A stretch of 63,535 nt of DNA from Oscillatoria sp. SIO1A7 (GTDB lineage Bacteria > Cyanobacteriota > Cyanobacteriia > Cyanobacteriales > Laspinemataceae), in contig JAAHFN010000011.1 of assembly GCA_010672965.1 (NCBI GenBank), forward strand, positions 1-63,535, read 5' to 3'. The translations under genes and the position numbers were made by a program. Of the stretch, positions 42,946 through 52,897 are shown piece by piece; positions within the stretch are counted from its first letter, which is position 1; every line of letters begins with the position of its first letter. The notes below the pieces were generated by a model that worked only from the letters and a program-made list of their open reading frames with translations, was not told the origin of the DNA and ran no database searches.

Positions 42946-44300
42946 CGGATTATAATCCTTGTCTTTCTTTGTTGTTACGCAATTCGGTTGCCATTGAGTT
43001 GCGATTCTCTATATTCTAACTTAATTTTCAAAAATGCGCAGCCAAAATAGAGCCTGCACTGCTTGGTCTGAAGACAGGCCAAGCAGTATAGAGGCCCGAA
43101 AGGCGATATTTACTTGTATTGGGCGTCCTTCGCAAGATTTGCGAATCCTAGTCTCCTCAAGCTGGCAACCGAATTGGACAAGGATTACAATACCGCAACA
43201 GGTAATTATTATCTGCGCTGAGACTTACAGCACTTAACGTACATAAGGCACAGACAATACGCTAAAGGACCCTGCTAGCGAATTTAAGACCAAAAAGGTT
43301 TGGTTAAGCTTTTTGACAAATAAAAGTTGTTACAAACTTTATTTGTCAAATTTGTCAACATGACCAAAATATTTTTAGTGCTAGCTTTCGACAATTATAT
43401 GTATAAATTCAGAAAATTATGCATATTTAATTTGGCTAAATTAACTTAACCCAAGTAGCTTAACCAAATTTATTTGGTAGTATCGATTTCTTTTGACAAG
43501 TCTCATGGGAAAACGGCTGTAAGACTTGCATTGTAAGCCTTTGCTCTATCTAGGCATTTTGCCAGTTAGCTCTGGATCAACTGAGATATCCTTCCGCCCA
43601 TGTAACTAGCTTTGTTGTATCGTTTATCTAGCTAGCTAATACTTGACTATGCTGGTAGGGAGGGGTGCTGCAAGATTGGGATAGGAGCCTCCGAGGTTGC
43701 CCAATGCCCAATTCCCCATGCCCAATTTTATCCTGAGCCTGTCGTAGGCGTAGCCCGCCCTCCGGGGCGTAGGGGCCCAATGCCCAATTTTATCCTGAGC
43801 CTGACGTAGGCGTAGCCCGCCCTCCGGGGCGTAGGGTCCCCATGCCCAATTCCCCATGCCCAATGCCCAATGCCCAATTCCCAATGCCAAATTCCCAATG
43901 CCAAATTCCCAATTCCCAATGCCAAATTCCCAATGCCAAATTCCCAATTCCCCATACCCTAAGCCAATATGCGTAGAAAATTATATGGTTTAGTATTGAT
44001 GACTACAGAATCGTGGTTAGAAATGCGCTATTCTACTGATGACATTTTCGCACCGAATAGGCGATTATAGTCTTATAGGCAGGGAAAAAGCATCTGATTC
44101 TTCAATATCCTTACCTACGCTTGCTGCATGCAGGGTTAAGTATTTGCTCTTAGTTCTTCTCCGCAAGCTTACGGAAAATTGCTACTATATACTTAAATAT
44201 TACGCATTTCCTCGGTCTTATAGACCGTTAAATGTGAGGATTTGAAGCAATTGTGTTAATCAATAATTCTTAGTATATTCTTACCTGGAGGTAAATAATT
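42946..44300. repeat. Long spacer: AT-rich region, heptamers and 44-bp repeats
   Basis: About 43250-43500 is AT-rich with repeated TTTGACAA/TTGTCAA motifs (inverted repeat listed separately). About 43700-43955 has TTGGGAA/TTGGGCA units, with two copies of a CCTGAGCCTGTCGTAGGCG-type 44-bp unit (43731-43776 and 43791-43836). No gene is convincing. The spacer likely contains the promoter of the STAS gene in its last 300 bp. Confidence 0.75.
43312..43350. promoter_or_regulatory. TTTGACAAATAAA inverted repeat
   Basis: TTTGACAAATAAA (43312-43324) and TTTATTTGTCAAA (43338-43350) are perfect 13-bp arms. Further TTTGTCAA (43350-43358) and TTTTGACAAG (about 43491-43500) motifs follow. It may be a regulator-binding site or a replication-associated repeat; the owner is unknown. 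Confidence 0.45.
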
Positions 44301-44663
44301 ATGCCGCTAACTACCCCGATAGTTCTTCAGCCACAAGAGCGTCTCGATCGCCAACAAGGCAGCCTACTAGAAAAAAAATTAACCAGCCTGGTCTTTAAGC
44401 CGAATTCAATCTTGGCTATAGATATGAGCGAAGTCAAGTTTATGGATAGCGAGGGCTTGTGTGCCTTAGTTTCCAGCTTGAGATTCGCTCGGGATATGGG
44501 AATTCGTCTGGTTCTCTGTAGTCTCCAGGATACTGTCCGCCTAGTTTTGGAGATTAGTCAGCTAGATCGGGTATTTGAAATCTTTGACAGTTACGAGCAA
44601 GTAATGGCTAGTTTTCCTGGAGCGCCACAACTGTCTTTTAACGAAATTCCTATTGCTGCTTAG
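44301..44663 (+). CDS. STAS-domain anti-sigma-factor antagonist-like protein (120 aa)
   Basis: Small single-domain STAS protein. The phospho-acceptor region DMSEVKFMDSEGLCALVS (about residues 47-64) contains DSxG, with Ser57 a likely phosphorylation site. Such proteins bind anti-sigma kinases when dephosphorylated, and RsbU-type phosphatases reactivate them; one is encoded at 28427. ATG 44301 has a good Shine-Dalgarno (TGGAGG at 44285-44290). Stand-alone gene in a large spacer. Confidence 0.9.
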   Translation: MPLTTPIVLQPQERLDRQQGSLLEKKLTSLVFKPNSILAIDMSEVKFMDSEGLCALVSSLRFARDMGIRLVLCSLQDTVRLVLEISQLDRVFEIFDSYEQVMASFPGAPQLSFNEIPIAA

Positions 44664-44770
44664 TTAATTCTCGCTCTCTTTCAGGGTGTCATCTACAAAT
44701 AATTATTTTTCATATAAGCAGGCATTTTTACATTAGACTTACTCGATCTAAGAGTATATTGGTGCAGTTC

Positions 44771-44925
44771 TATAGCGGTTCTCAAATTGATGTGAGGTGT
44801 CTGGAGCCCGCGCATCCCAATATGAGAATCACCTTTTTACAGCGCTCGATCCAAAGCGGGGATATTTCTTAGCCCCTACGTTTCCAAACCCGATTGTTTA
44901 TTAAACTTATTCGAGAAACGCTATA
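44771..44925. mobile_element. MITE-A copy
   Basis: TATAGCGGTTCTCAAATTGA left end and TCGAGAAACGCTATA right end, internal motifs partly altered (GGAGCCCGCGCATCCC, CTTAGCCCCTACG), suggesting an older copy. Confidence 0.88.
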
Positions 44926-44974
44926 TACACAAGCAAAAACTCAATTAGATAATACTAAATTTACGATTTAAGAC

Positions 44975-45009
44975 TAGAAACCCGGTTTTTACAAAAAACC
45001 GGGTTTCTA
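44975..45009. repeat. TAGAAACCCGGTTTTT hairpin
   Basis: Perfect 16-bp arms (44975-44990 and 44994-45009) with a 3-nt loop. Same core as 37055-37092. Confidence 0.9.
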
Positions 45010-45035
45010 AGTTTGCGCGAATTATTGAGTCCTAA

Positions 45036-45175
45036 TATAGCGGTTCTCAAATTGATGTGAGGTTTCTGGGGCGAAGCATCCCTGTACGGAAATTACCGTT
45101 ATACAGCTGAGATAGTTGTAGGGATGCTGTCGCCCTTACATTGTCGTTCATTACACTTATTTGAGAAACGCTATA
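45036..45175. mobile_element. MITE-A copy
   Basis: TATAGCGGTTCTCAAATTGA left end, TTATTTGAGAAACGCTATA right end, with GGGGCGAAGCATCCC and GGGATGCTGTCGCCC core. Almost abuts the stop codon of the coiled-coil gene (45183). Confidence 0.92.
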
Positions 45176-45182
45176 GCTTGCT

Positions 45183-45737
45183 TTAGGCATTCCCAAACGT
45201 AGGCAGATTTACTTCACCCTTGCCTTCCAAGAAACTCGGCAACTCTAGCCGCCCGGAACGGCGACGGGTTCTAACGGCGAGTCGATAGTTCGCGCTTTGC
45301 AACTCTGCGTGCAGCTTGCGGTTTTCTCGCTGTAGGATTTCTACTTTGTCCTTGACGGGTTCCATCCGTTCGCCAAATTTCTGGCGATAAATTTCTGGCA
45401 GTTCTTGGATTACCTGCTCTAGCATTCCCGAGCGATCGCTTAATTCTTGGAAATTTAGCTCCATCTGCTCTATTGTTTCGTCTCGCTTGGTCAGTTCCTC
45501 TTGATAAAAAGCGACCTGCTCTTCGACCCCAAGGAGTTGTTCCCGCAAAACTCGCATTTGAGCCAAATATTCATCCGGAACCTCCGGCCCCAGGCTCAAG
45601 TCGGTCTTGCCCTTAACTAAACGAAACAATTCTTGGGATAGTTGTTGTACGAGCTGGTCTCGCATTTGCAAATCTTCTCGTAGCTGAGAAATCTCGACTT
45701 GCAGGGACTGTACGGTAGGTTTTTCGGTTTGGCTCAC
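45183..45737 (-). CDS. Coiled-coil protein of unknown function (about 184 aa)
   Basis: Largely a long coiled coil (SLQVEISQLREDLQMRDQLV, then QMRVLREQLLGVEEQVAFYQ and ILQRENRKLHAELQSANYRL), with a short C-terminal tail (SGRLELPSFLEGKGEVNLP). The longest ORF starts at 45833 but its first residues lie in an inverted-repeat element (45799-45908). A GTG at 45737 with AAAGGAG about 12 bp upstream starts VSQTEKPTVQ, and I prefer it. No enzymatic motif; cytoskeletal or scaffold roles are possible but unsupported. Confidence 0.65.
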   Translation of the reverse strand: MSQTEKPTVQSLQVEISQLREDLQMRDQLVQQLSQELFRLVKGKTDLSLGPEVPDEYLAQMRVLREQLLGVEEQVAFYQEELTKRDETIEQMELNFQELSDRSGMLEQVIQELPEIYRQKFGERMEPVKDKVEILQRENRKLHAELQSANYRLAVRTRRRSGRLELPSFLEGKGEVNLPTFGNA

Positions 45738-45798
45738 GATTTTTGACAGCTCCTTTTCTTCCCTGTAGGTTAGGCTTGTTCTTTCAGCGAGGGGGTCT

Positions 45799-45908
45799 AT
45801 CGGATATAGCGCTACGCGCAAGTCAAAAGTCACAAGTCAAAAGTAGTCTCTGACTAAGGAGCGAGCATTTATAAATGTCCTAACTTATTTGCGTAGTGCT
45901 ATATCCGA
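45799..45908. repeat. Element D: ATCGGATATAGC...GCTATATCCGAT inverted repeat
   Basis: ATCGGATATAGCGCTACGC left and GCGTAGTGCTATATCCGAT right enclose AGTCAAAAGTC units and GGAGCGAGCATTTATAAATG. A relative lies at 60193-60300. It overlaps the 5' end of the longest ORF of the coiled-coil gene. Confidence 0.8.
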
Positions 45909-46094
45909 TCGCTTCCCCCAATTGCTAATGTAGCATTTGCCAAACCCATATGGCTTATAGGCTCGAACTAAATTGGCCCTTGATTTTATATTGCTAGGCC
46001 CGTTATTTGCCATCGCCCGATCGCTATTGACCCCTACCAGAATGCGATCGTCCTTCTGGGGCGAATCGGGCGATCGGGCGAATGCCATTCGCCC

Positions 46095-46389
46095 CTACAC
46101 CCTACACCCCACACCCCACACCCTACACCCTACACCCTACACAAGCGGGTGTGGGGTGTGGGGTGTAGGGTGTAGGGAAACTTCATGCTATTTTACGACT
46201 GCTGTCGGGGGCTCGAAAGTCCTACAGGGACGAAGGTTTCGGGATTAAGGGAGCTAACGATACCCAAATGTCACACATGTGGTTAAAAAGCCCACAAGAT
46301 AATCACTCTACCCTACACCCCACACCCTACACCCTACACCCCACACCCTACACCCCACACCCCACACCCCACACCCCACACCCTAATAC
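46095..46389. repeat. ACACCCT/GTGTAGG heptamer runs
   Basis: ACACCCT runs (46095-46140), inverted GTGTGGGG runs (46148-46175), the unknown element at 46188-46305, and ACACCCC runs (46311-46383). The end abuts the stop codon of the FAD oxidoreductase gene. Confidence 0.9.
46188..46305. other. Unknown conserved element, pair with 39405-39530
   Basis: Blocks shared with 39405-39530: ACTTCATGCTATTT, CGAC-GCT-TCGGGGGCT, TGTCACAC-TGTGGT, AAAAAGCC. See that entry. Confidence 0.5.
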
Positions 46390-47907
46390 TTAGGGCAACC
46401 AAAAATCGGGCAAAAATGCCTTGCCTATTTCCCGGAGATTTTGATTTAATTTGCGACCAAAATCGATATGGGGTTCGTCTGGTTCTACCGGGATAATGTT
46501 GGCTTTGCTGCCTATGCCAAAGCGATCGATAACTAGGTTTGCTGCTTCTAATCCGGTGACATAGGCTTTTTCCTGCGACCAAGAGCCGTGACGGTTGGCT
46601 ATCCAATCCCCGCTCATAAATACATTTTCGATACTGGTCTGGGCAGGTAACATATATTGATAGCTGCCTGGGAAGAAATGAGTGACGGCTTGGGAGAGAC
46701 GCACTACGCTGCTATCGATAATTTCTGCTTCTCGGAAGCCGGGAATGCAAGTAGCTATATAATTTTTGACCGTGGCAACTACTTCTTCGTCGCTTGCTGG
46801 CATGAGTTGATTGGAGTGATAAAAGTCCGCTTCTATAACTGTTCCCGGCTCGTCGCGCCATTCGTCGTGAAGGGAGTTGAGGTCGAAGAAAGTCCAGCCG
46901 GTGGTGGCGTCAAAGCCGAAACAAGCATTGGAGGCGCGGGGAATGGCAACTTTGCGATCGCACCAAAGCCGAGTTGCCATGACATCAATTGCCCCGAGGT
47001 TGTTAAGATTGCGGAACTCCGGGCGACTTTGCAGGCTCGGGCTGCCCGAGACTATTTTTTTCATGCCCGTAATGCCGACGGCGAAGATAACTGCATCGGC
47101 CTCGAAGACTAGATCGCCGCAAACAACTGCGGTGGCTTTGCCGGTGTCGTCTAGGATTAAGTCGCTAACTCGGCGATCGCTCAGGACAGTGCCCCCGGCT
47201 TTTTCGATTCGCTCTACCCAAGGGCGAAATATTCGATCTCCTACAGTTCCCCGACACCAGACCACATCAAAATTCGGTTGATGCGCCAATATAAAATAGT
47301 AAAGCATTCCCAAAGCGGCGGCGGCGGAACATTGCTCGCCGGGAGCGAATAAACCCACCAGCAACATGGGATTAAAAGCATCGCTGTAGAGTCGCGCCGA
47401 AACGCCGTATTGTTTGAAAAGTTCGCGAGCGGTTATGGAGTCGTAGCGCTGCCAAGCTTCGTGGGAATTGTCAAAATCAATTAAGGCATAGAGCATGGGG
47501 AAGGCAGAAAGGCGATCGATGAAGGGCAAGCGCCGAAACTGCGGATAGAGAAAGGTGCCCAAAGGAGTCGGCAGCAATGGCTCGTTTTGAAAAATTGGCG
47601 ATTCTACTTCTAGGCCAGCGGGAGAATACTGAGCCGATCGCGTCCAAGGAGTGAAAGGACTAAGCTCCAATTCGTCTGCGAGGCCAAAGATATTTTTATA
47701 AGGATACCAAAAACCATGTATGCCGGCTTCTACCGAGCGTCCTCCCGCCGTTTTCCAACCAGCGACCAAGCCCCCCGGATGGGAACCGGCTTCTAGGAGA
47801 ACGGCATCGTAGCCTTGCTTGGCCAGATGGTAGGTAGCGCCCAAGCCCGCCCAACCAGCGCCGACGACGACAACTCGCTTAGGGGATTCTGGGGATTCTG
47901 CAAACAT
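46390..47907 (-). CDS. FAD-dependent carotenoid desaturase-like oxidoreductase (505 aa)
   Basis: The N-terminal dinucleotide-binding motif VVVVGAGWAGLGATYHLAKQ (about residues 12-31) and a C-terminal flavin-binding stretch (NVFMSGDWIANRHGSWSQEK) fit the phytoene/zeta-carotene desaturase or amine-oxidase superfamily. It also has GGRSVEAGIHGFWYPYKNIF, resembling the substrate-side motif of zeta-carotene desaturases. The substrate is not assignable from sequence alone; a carotenoid or plastoquinone-linked role is family-level inference. ATG 47907 opens with MFAESPESPKRVVVVG. Stand-alone gene. Confidence 0.88.
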   Translation of the reverse strand: MFAESPESPKRVVVVGAGWAGLGATYHLAKQGYDAVLLEAGSHPGGLVAGWKTAGGRSVEAGIHGFWYPYKNIFGLADELELSPFTPWTRSAQYSPAGLEVESPIFQNEPLLPTPLGTFLYPQFRRLPFIDRLSAFPMLYALIDFDNSHEAWQRYDSITARELFKQYGVSARLYSDAFNPMLLVGLFAPGEQCSAAAALGMLYYFILAHQPNFDVVWCRGTVGDRIFRPWVERIEKAGGTVLSDRRVSDLILDDTGKATAVVCGDLVFEADAVIFAVGITGMKKIVSGSPSLQSRPEFRNLNNLGAIDVMATRLWCDRKVAIPRASNACFGFDATTGWTFFDLNSLHDEWRDEPGTVIEADFYHSNQLMPASDEEVVATVKNYIATCIPGFREAEIIDSSVVRLSQAVTHFFPGSYQYMLPAQTSIENVFMSGDWIANRHGSWSQEKAYVTGLEAANLVIDRFGIGSKANIIPVEPDEPHIDFGRKLNQNLREIGKAFLPDFWLP

Positions 47908-48296
47908 CTTGCACCTCTTACTTTTTTCTTTGTAGGATTACATAATTTTTAAAAATAGCAGTCAGCTCTGAGCTCTCAGCAGTCAGCTTTTAACATATAG
48001 CAGTCAGCTCTCAGCTGTCAGCAGTCAGCTTGAGCGTCAAAGTCTTGCCAGCTTAGGCGATTTCTAAATTCGTAACTGTAGGGAGCGGCTTTGTAGGGGC
48101 GATCTGGGCGATCGCTTTAAAATAAAGATATAGCACTACGCAGTAAGGGAGCGGGCACTTAAAGTTTGCCTGTAGGGCGTTTCGCGAAACGCCCCTACGC
48201 ATTGAGCAATGCTTGTGCTGACAGCTGACTGCTGATAGCTGACTGCTGATAGCTGACTGCTTACTGCTATAATTTTGAAAATCCCAAGCAAGAGCT
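47908..48296. repeat. Spacer with CAGTCAGC and REP-like repeats
   Basis: GCAGTCAGCTCTGAGCTCTC units (47960-48030), GTAGGGGCGATCTGGGCGA (48078-48120) and CAGCTGACTGCTGATAGCTG units (48220-48270). No gene recognised. Confidence 0.7.
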
Positions 48297-48816
48297 ATGA
48301 CTAATGCTTCCGAGCAAAGGCCCGCCTTAGCCGAGGGTTTCCCCAACAGGACTTACGCAAAATATCCATATCTAGTTGTTTGTAGGGGCAATCCCCCCGC
48401 GATTCTCCTTACGGAGACGCTTCGCGAACGCCCCGATTTATAGCGTCGTTGCGTAAGTCCTGCCCAAGCAGATCCTGCGCACCGAACGCGGACTGGCGAT
48501 TGCAGGTACTCGCATAACCCTCTATCAAATAATGGACTACATCCATGCTGGCTATCCCCGTCATTTAATCCGCCATCAGTTCTATATATCTGAGGAGCAG
48601 TTCGATGCTGCAATGGCTTATATTGATGCAAACTGGGATGAAGTCGAGGCCGAGTATCAAACAGTTTTGAAAGATGCAGCGGCAATTCGCCAATACTGGG
48701 AAGAACGCAATCGCGAACGTTTTGCCCGAATTGCCAAAATGCCGCCCAAGCCGGGTCAAGAAGAAACCCGAGCTAAGCTGAAAGCTTGGAAAGCTAGAAT
48801 TGAATCTAGGACATGA
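48297..48816 (+). pseudogene. DUF433-family antitoxin gene interrupted by MITE-B
   Basis: The left part, ATG 48297, reads MTNASEQRPALAEGFP. The right part reads KQILRTERGLAIAGTRITLY and continues through YIHAGYPRHLIRHQF and VEAEYQTVLKDAAAI to RIESRT. GLAIAGTRITLY is a DUF433 signature; these are usually antitoxins paired with PIN-like toxins. Between them lies a 116-bp MITE-B (48347-48462) flanked by CCCAA duplications. Deleting the element with one CCCAA gives GGT TTC CCC AAG CAG ATC, restoring a continuous 132-aa protein. In the present sequence only a fragment from ATG 48532 could still be made. The toxin gene follows directly and is truncated. Confidence 0.9.
48347..48462. mobile_element. 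MITE-B copy inside DUF433 gene
   Basis: CAGGACTTACGCAA (48347-48360) and TTGCGTAAGTCCTG (48449-48462): perfect 14-bp terminal inverted repeats. Target duplication CCCAA on both sides. Length 116 bp, identical in length to the copy at 56577-56692. Non-coding. Confidence 0.96.
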
Positions 48817-48932
48817 TTTTTCTCATCGACCATAATATTGAAGGTCAAGCAACGTTGCTAGGGAGCGCAATTCTGATTCAAGGCTGGCTGGATTTGACTA
48901 TCGTTAGCTTTACAAACTTTAATGCCATTTAA
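48813..48932 (+). pseudogene. Truncated PIN-like toxin remnant beside DUF433
   Basis: The ATG overlaps the DUF433 stop (ATGA). It encodes 39 residues, MIFLIDHNIEGQATLLGSAI and so on, then stops at 48930-48932. The start resembles the DUF5615/Mut7-like toxins that follow DUF433 genes, which are usually over 100 aa, so most of the toxin is missing. The DUF433/toxin pair is thus broken on both sides. Confidence 0.7.
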
Positions 48933-48948
48933 GAGGCGAGCGACAATT

Positions 48949-49563
48949 ATGGCTTATAGTAATTTTAAAACTATCGCCCAAGCGAGAACTGCTTTTAACC
49001 TAACAGTTGACGATACTAGAGATTGCTTTTCCGGCAGTAAGCCCATCCAACCCAGCCAGTATTTACGAGCAACCCTTGATGAATATTTACCCTTGGCCAG
49101 CGCCATTAACACGGAAAAAGCGCGATCGGAATTAATCGTTGCCCCGGTGCTGCTGGAGCTGCGGCGCATTTTTCAGGGTCGAATTGGTTTCTTTTCGGGA
49201 ACGGAATTTGAAGTGGAGCCGGAAGCCGGCCTAAATGGGTTTTGCGATTATCTTCTTACTGCCTCTACAGACCTGTATGAAATTCGCAGGCCAGTTGTAA
49301 CCCTGGTGGAAGCTAAAAACGAAAATATAAAAGGCGGATTGGGACAATGTATCGCCGAAATGGTTGCCGCCCAAAGATTCAACCAGCAGCAAGGGGAACA
49401 ACTAGATACAATTTATGGAGCCGTAACCACCGGAAATATATGGAAATTTCTGCGCTTGGTCAATAACACAATTTTCATAGATATCGGCGACTATTACATC
49501 AAAGAGATTGACAATATTTTAGGCATACTGGCAGAGCCGTTTGCAAAGATTCTGCCTTTGTAG
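48949..49563 (+). CDS. PD-(D/E)XK nuclease-like protein (204 aa), unknown
   Basis: The motifs GFCDYLLTA (about residues 94-102) and VTLVEAKNENI (about 117-127) have the D...ExK spacing of a restriction-endonuclease fold, and AEMVAAQRFNQQQG fits a following helix. The family is common in cyanobacteria with unknown biological role; cleavage activity is inference. I choose ATG 48949 (MAYSNFKTIAQARTAF) with AGAGG upstream over the longer ORF from 48922. It lies between a broken toxin pair and a Uma2 gene on the same strand. Confidence 0.75.
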   Translation: MAYSNFKTIAQARTAFNLTVDDTRDCFSGSKPIQPSQYLRATLDEYLPLASAINTEKARSELIVAPVLLELRRIFQGRIGFFSGTEFEVEPEAGLNGFCDYLLTASTDLYEIRRPVVTLVEAKNENIKGGLGQCIAEMVAAQRFNQQQGEQLDTIYGAVTTGNIWKFLRLVNNTIFIDIGDYYIKEIDNILGILAEPFAKILPL

Positions 49564-49734
49564 GGGCGGGGTTTTGAGTCTTGAGTTCTTAGCTTGAAAG
49601 TTTTGAGTTCTTAGCTTGAGAGTTTTGATTTTTGAGGCTGTCCGTTCCCTGAATCGGTAGTGCTATACTTGCAAAAGTGAAATGCTCCCTGCCTGTCCCC
49701 CCCAAATCGCCATAAAACAGCCAAAAAAAGCATT
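49564..49734. repeat. GTTTTGAGTTCTTAGCTTGA repeat spacer
   Basis: Two units of GTTTTGAGTTCTTAGCTTGAAAG/GAG (49571-49630). The rest has no recognised feature. Confidence 0.75.
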
Positions 49735-50268
49735 ATGGAAACTTTAAAAACGACCCCCTTAGCAGAATTTTTATCTCAGCCCAATATTGAAGACTCCCCG
49801 GCATGGGAGTTATTTGACGGAGGAGCAAAGCAAAAACCCATGCCAACTCTTTTTCACTCCAGGTTACAGTTGAATTTGGTTAACTACATCAACCAGAATA
49901 CCGAACTATTTGAAGCCGTACAAGAACTTCGCTGTATTGTTCCCCCTTACTCGCCGGTTCCCGATATTTCTATTATTGCTAGCGTTCGCCTTACAGATGA
50001 AAGCGGCCCTCTTCAAGGTGCGCCGGATTGGTTAATTGAGATTCTCTCTCCCGACCAAAGTCCCCTCAGTTTGCAGAATAAAATTCTTCATTGTCTGGGC
50101 AACGGAACCAAACTTGCTTGGTTAATAGATATGACTCGCCAGCAGATTTGGGTTTGGCAAGGAGATGACTTACCTCGAATTTGTTCTGGAGAAGATACTT
50201 TACCCAACTTAGGCCAAATCCCCGAACTTTCAGTTCGGGAGGTAATGGCCATGACTCGCAGGCAATAA
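49735..50268 (+). CDS. Uma2-family endonuclease-fold protein (177 aa), intact
   Basis: Full-length Uma2 protein. VPDISIIA (about residues 81-88) and [11 protein letters not shown] (about 103-113) are the nuclease-core strands, with D in the first and E in the second; [17 protein letters not shown] follows. ATG 49735 reads [17 protein letters not shown], a typical Uma2 start. The catalytic Lys region (about SLQNKI) is present. It contrasts with the disrupted Uma2 gene at 8252-9169. Role uncertain; many cyanobacteria have dozens of paralogues. Confidence 0.88.
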   Translation: METLKTTPLAEFLSQPNIEDSPAWELFDGGAKQKPMPTLFHSRLQLNLVNYINQNTELFEAVQELRCIVPPYSPVPDISIIASVRLTDESGPLQGAPDWLIEILSPDQSPLSLQNKILHCLGNGTKLAWLIDMTRQQIWVWQGDDLPRICSGEDTLPNLGQIPELSVREVMAMTRRQ

Positions 50269-50500
50269 AGTTTTGAGTTTTGAGTTTTGAGTTTTGAGTT
50301 AAAAAGCCTCTCCCGTAGAACGGGCGTCTCGCCGTTCCAAAACAAGGGTGGGGTGGGGTGACAGGCGGGACGCCTGTCCTACGGGAGTCCAATTCCCAAT
50401 GCCCAATGCCCAATGCCCAATTCCCAATTCCCAATGCCCAATGCCCAATGCCCAATTCCCTACACCCCACACCCTACACCCTACACCCTTCCTCAATGTC
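50269..50500. repeat. REP-like palindrome and TTCCCAATGCCCAA repeats
   Basis: GTTTTGAG units (50271-50300), a CCCGTAGAACGGGCGTCTCG...GGGACGCCTGTCCTACGGG palindrome (50305-50387), then CCCAATG and ACACCCT heptamers (50388-50490). Confidence 0.9.
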
Positions 50501-52897
50501 CTATGCCAAAGCCTTCTGAATATCTTGCCACCTTTCTGGATAGGCTTCGCGGGTGAAGACTAAAGCTGCATTTTCATAACAGCGGCGAGCCAACTGGAGA
50601 TTGTCTTCCCGATCGCCGGCTATGCGCTGGCTATAGATACCGCCCAAATTAATATTCGCGATTCCCCATTGTTCGGGAAAGCTCTCGCGATCGCAGATTT
50701 CCAAAACTCCTTGGCAATAGACGATCGCCCGTTCCAGATTATCTGCGCGCTCTCCGTCCGTCCTTTGCGCCCAGGTAATAGCCAGATTATTTTGGATTCG
50801 CGCCCAAACCTCGGGAGATTCCGAGGAGCTAAAAAATTCTAAAGCGCTTTCCCAGCAAGCAATTGCTTTTTCTATATTCTCTTTCGCATCCCCTCGCAGC
50901 CGATTGCGATAGGCAACTCCCAAGTCTATTTGGTTTCCCGCCCATTGTTCTGGAAATCCTTCCCGGTTAAAGAGATAGGCGACTCCTTCATAGCCAGCGA
51001 TCGCAACTTCTAAATTAATCTCCCTGCTGCCTCCGGGAAAATGCATTATCAAAGAATTAAAAGCAATTGCCCCCAGAGCGAGAATCATAGTTTCCATAAA
51101 AGACGGATCCGGCTCCATCGTCCCGGGCTGGCTCGCCGCCAACTCTTGAAATACCCGCGCAAATTCCTCCGGCTCGGCATTGGCTTGGATAATTCCTAGC
51201 AAGCGCTGCCATCCTTCTAGAAAATAATCGTCTAGGATATCCTCGTTTTCTTCCAGAATCGGATAGACTACTTTCGGGTCGCCTTGGCTCTGATAGCTCG
51301 CGCTCAAGATCCGCAGCACCAACTGTCCCATTTCATTTTCATCTTCCAGCTCGGCGAAATCTTGCGACTCCGATCGCTCCCGATATTCCTTGGCCAAGTC
51401 CTGCTGTCCGTTATTAATGCAAGCTTGCAGAATTTTTTCATAAATTCCGGCGGCTTCCGCTTCGACTTGCTCCGCTTCGGAATCGGAATCGGCCTCGGCC
51501 AGAAGTTCTTCGCTAGCTTCAATCGCCGCATGATAGCCTTCAATCGCTTCCGACCACAATCCCGCTGCAAAAGCGACATTGCCCATATTGCTCCCGGCCC
51601 GAAAACAATTTTCTGGATAGTCGTCTGGCGTCCAGACTTCTAGAGCGGCTCGATAGCAGGCGATCGCTTCTCCTATTCGATCGCAGTCTATATAGACATT
51701 GCCCAAATTAGTTTTAACCCTCGCCCAGTCCGAGGGAAAAGCTTCCCGGCTAAATATCTCTAAAGCTTCTTGGTTGGCCAGAACCGCTTTTTCTAGATTT
51801 TCAGCGCGATCGCCCCCAACCAATTCCCGGTAGATATTCCCTAAAGTAATTTTTGTCTTTGCCCGCTCTTCGGGATAGGCGTCGCTAGTATATACCTGCA
51901 AAGCTGCCTCGCAAGCAGCGATCGCCAGCCCTTGATTCTCCTCTGGCTTTCCCCGGGTCCGCTGGCGATAGTCCGCTGCTAAATTCATCTGCGTCCCCGC
52001 CCAAAGTTCGGGAAAAGCCTCGCGGGTGCGGACTTCTAGGGTTTGACGGTGCGCGGCGATCGCCTTTTCTAGATTCTCTGCTTTATCCCCGGAAATGCGC
52101 TGGCGATAAGCCAGACCGAGATTGCTTTGGGTTTTGCTCCATTGCTCGGGAAACTCCTCCCGGGAGAATACCTGCAATGCTTCTTGATAAGCAGCGATGC
52201 CTCTTTCCAGATTTTCTGCTCGACTTCCTTCGACCCGCTTGCAGCAAGCGATCGCCAGCAAGTTTTGGGTCTCTGCCCATTGCAGGGCGTGGCTTTCGCG
52301 GGTGAGAACTTTTAGCGCCGCTTGATAGGAAGCAATTGCCGTTTCTATATTTTCCGAGCGATCGCCTTCTGGAAAATCCGACATCGCGCTCCCGAAACTT
52401 GCCAAAACCTTTGCCAAGCTCGCCGCTTCTTCTGGAGGAGCTTCCTGTAGGATAACCTCGCTCCAATTGCGAAACTTCTCCAGAAATTTCGCATCTCGCT
52501 CTATATATCCTTGCAGAATAGGATGGGCTCCTCGGGGGTTGCCATTGTTGGTGGCGATCGCGGACATAAACTGACTCACGAAGCGGGAGAGTTCTTCTGA
52601 GTCATTACCGTCCTTGTCTGCGCGGCTGCGTCGGCGCAATCCCAAAGGTTCTCCCAAGCGATCGGCTATTTCTAGTAAAAAATCAGCCGAAGAGCGATCG
52701 CCATCCTTGGCCAGCATCATCGCCACCGCTCCCATAGTCCTGACCAACTCCGCATCTATAGGAGCCTTGCTCGCTTGCAAAACCTCCTCCTCTTTCCCCG
52801 GAGGACATTCCAGTAGTTGCGAAATCAGCTTTAGATAGGCTTTTTGCCGCTTGTTTATTTTTTTTTGCGATGGTTGAGTTCCGAATCCTTTGGCCAT
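50501..52897 (-). CDS. TPR-repeat protein (798 aa)
   Basis: Contains at least nine tetratricopeptide units of the pattern [29 protein letters not shown] (residues about 185-425 and again about 640-770), a type common in cyanobacterial CHAT-associated proteins. No CHAT protease, kinase or membrane domain is present. The middle (about 450-600) is acidic and less regular. The N-terminus ([20 protein letters not shown]) is basic. Likely a protein-protein scaffold. No operon partner. The plus-strand ORFs within are antisense shadows. Confidence 0.85.
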   Translation of the reverse strand: MAKGFGTQPSQKKINKRQKAYLKLISQLLECPPGKEEEVLQASKAPIDAELVRTMGAVAMMLAKDGDRSSADFLLEIADRLGEPLGLRRRSRADKDGNDSEELSRFVSQFMSAIATNNGNPRGAHPILQGYIERDAKFLEKFRNWSEVILQEAPPEEAASLAKVLASFGSAMSDFPEGDRSENIETAIASYQAALKVLTRESHALQWAETQNLLAIACCKRVEGSRAENLERGIAAYQEALQVFSREEFPEQWSKTQSNLGLAYRQRISGDKAENLEKAIAAHRQTLEVRTREAFPELWAGTQMNLAADYRQRTRGKPEENQGLAIAACEAALQVYTSDAYPEERAKTKITLGNIYRELVGGDRAENLEKAVLANQEALEIFSREAFPSDWARVKTNLGNVYIDCDRIGEAIACYRAALEVWTPDDYPENCFRAGSNMGNVAFAAGLWSEAIEGYHAAIEASEELLAEADSDSEAEQVEAEAAGIYEKILQACINNGQQDLAKEYRERSESQDFAELEDENEMGQLVLRILSASYQSQGDPKVVYPILEENEDILDDYFLEGWQRLLGIIQANAEPEEFARVFQELAASQPGTMEPDPSFMETMILALGAIAFNSLIMHFPGGSREINLEVAIAGYEGVAYLFNREGFPEQWAGNQIDLGVAYRNRLRGDAKENIEKAIACWESALEFFSSSESPEVWARIQNNLAITWAQRTDGERADNLERAIVYCQGVLEICDRESFPEQWGIANINLGGIYSQRIAGDREDNLQLARRCYENAALVFTREAYPERWQDIQKALA

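Noticed and set aside
43636-43955. ORFs rich in GIGNWEF repeats
   Set aside because: Translations of TTGGGAA/TTGGGCA heptamers.
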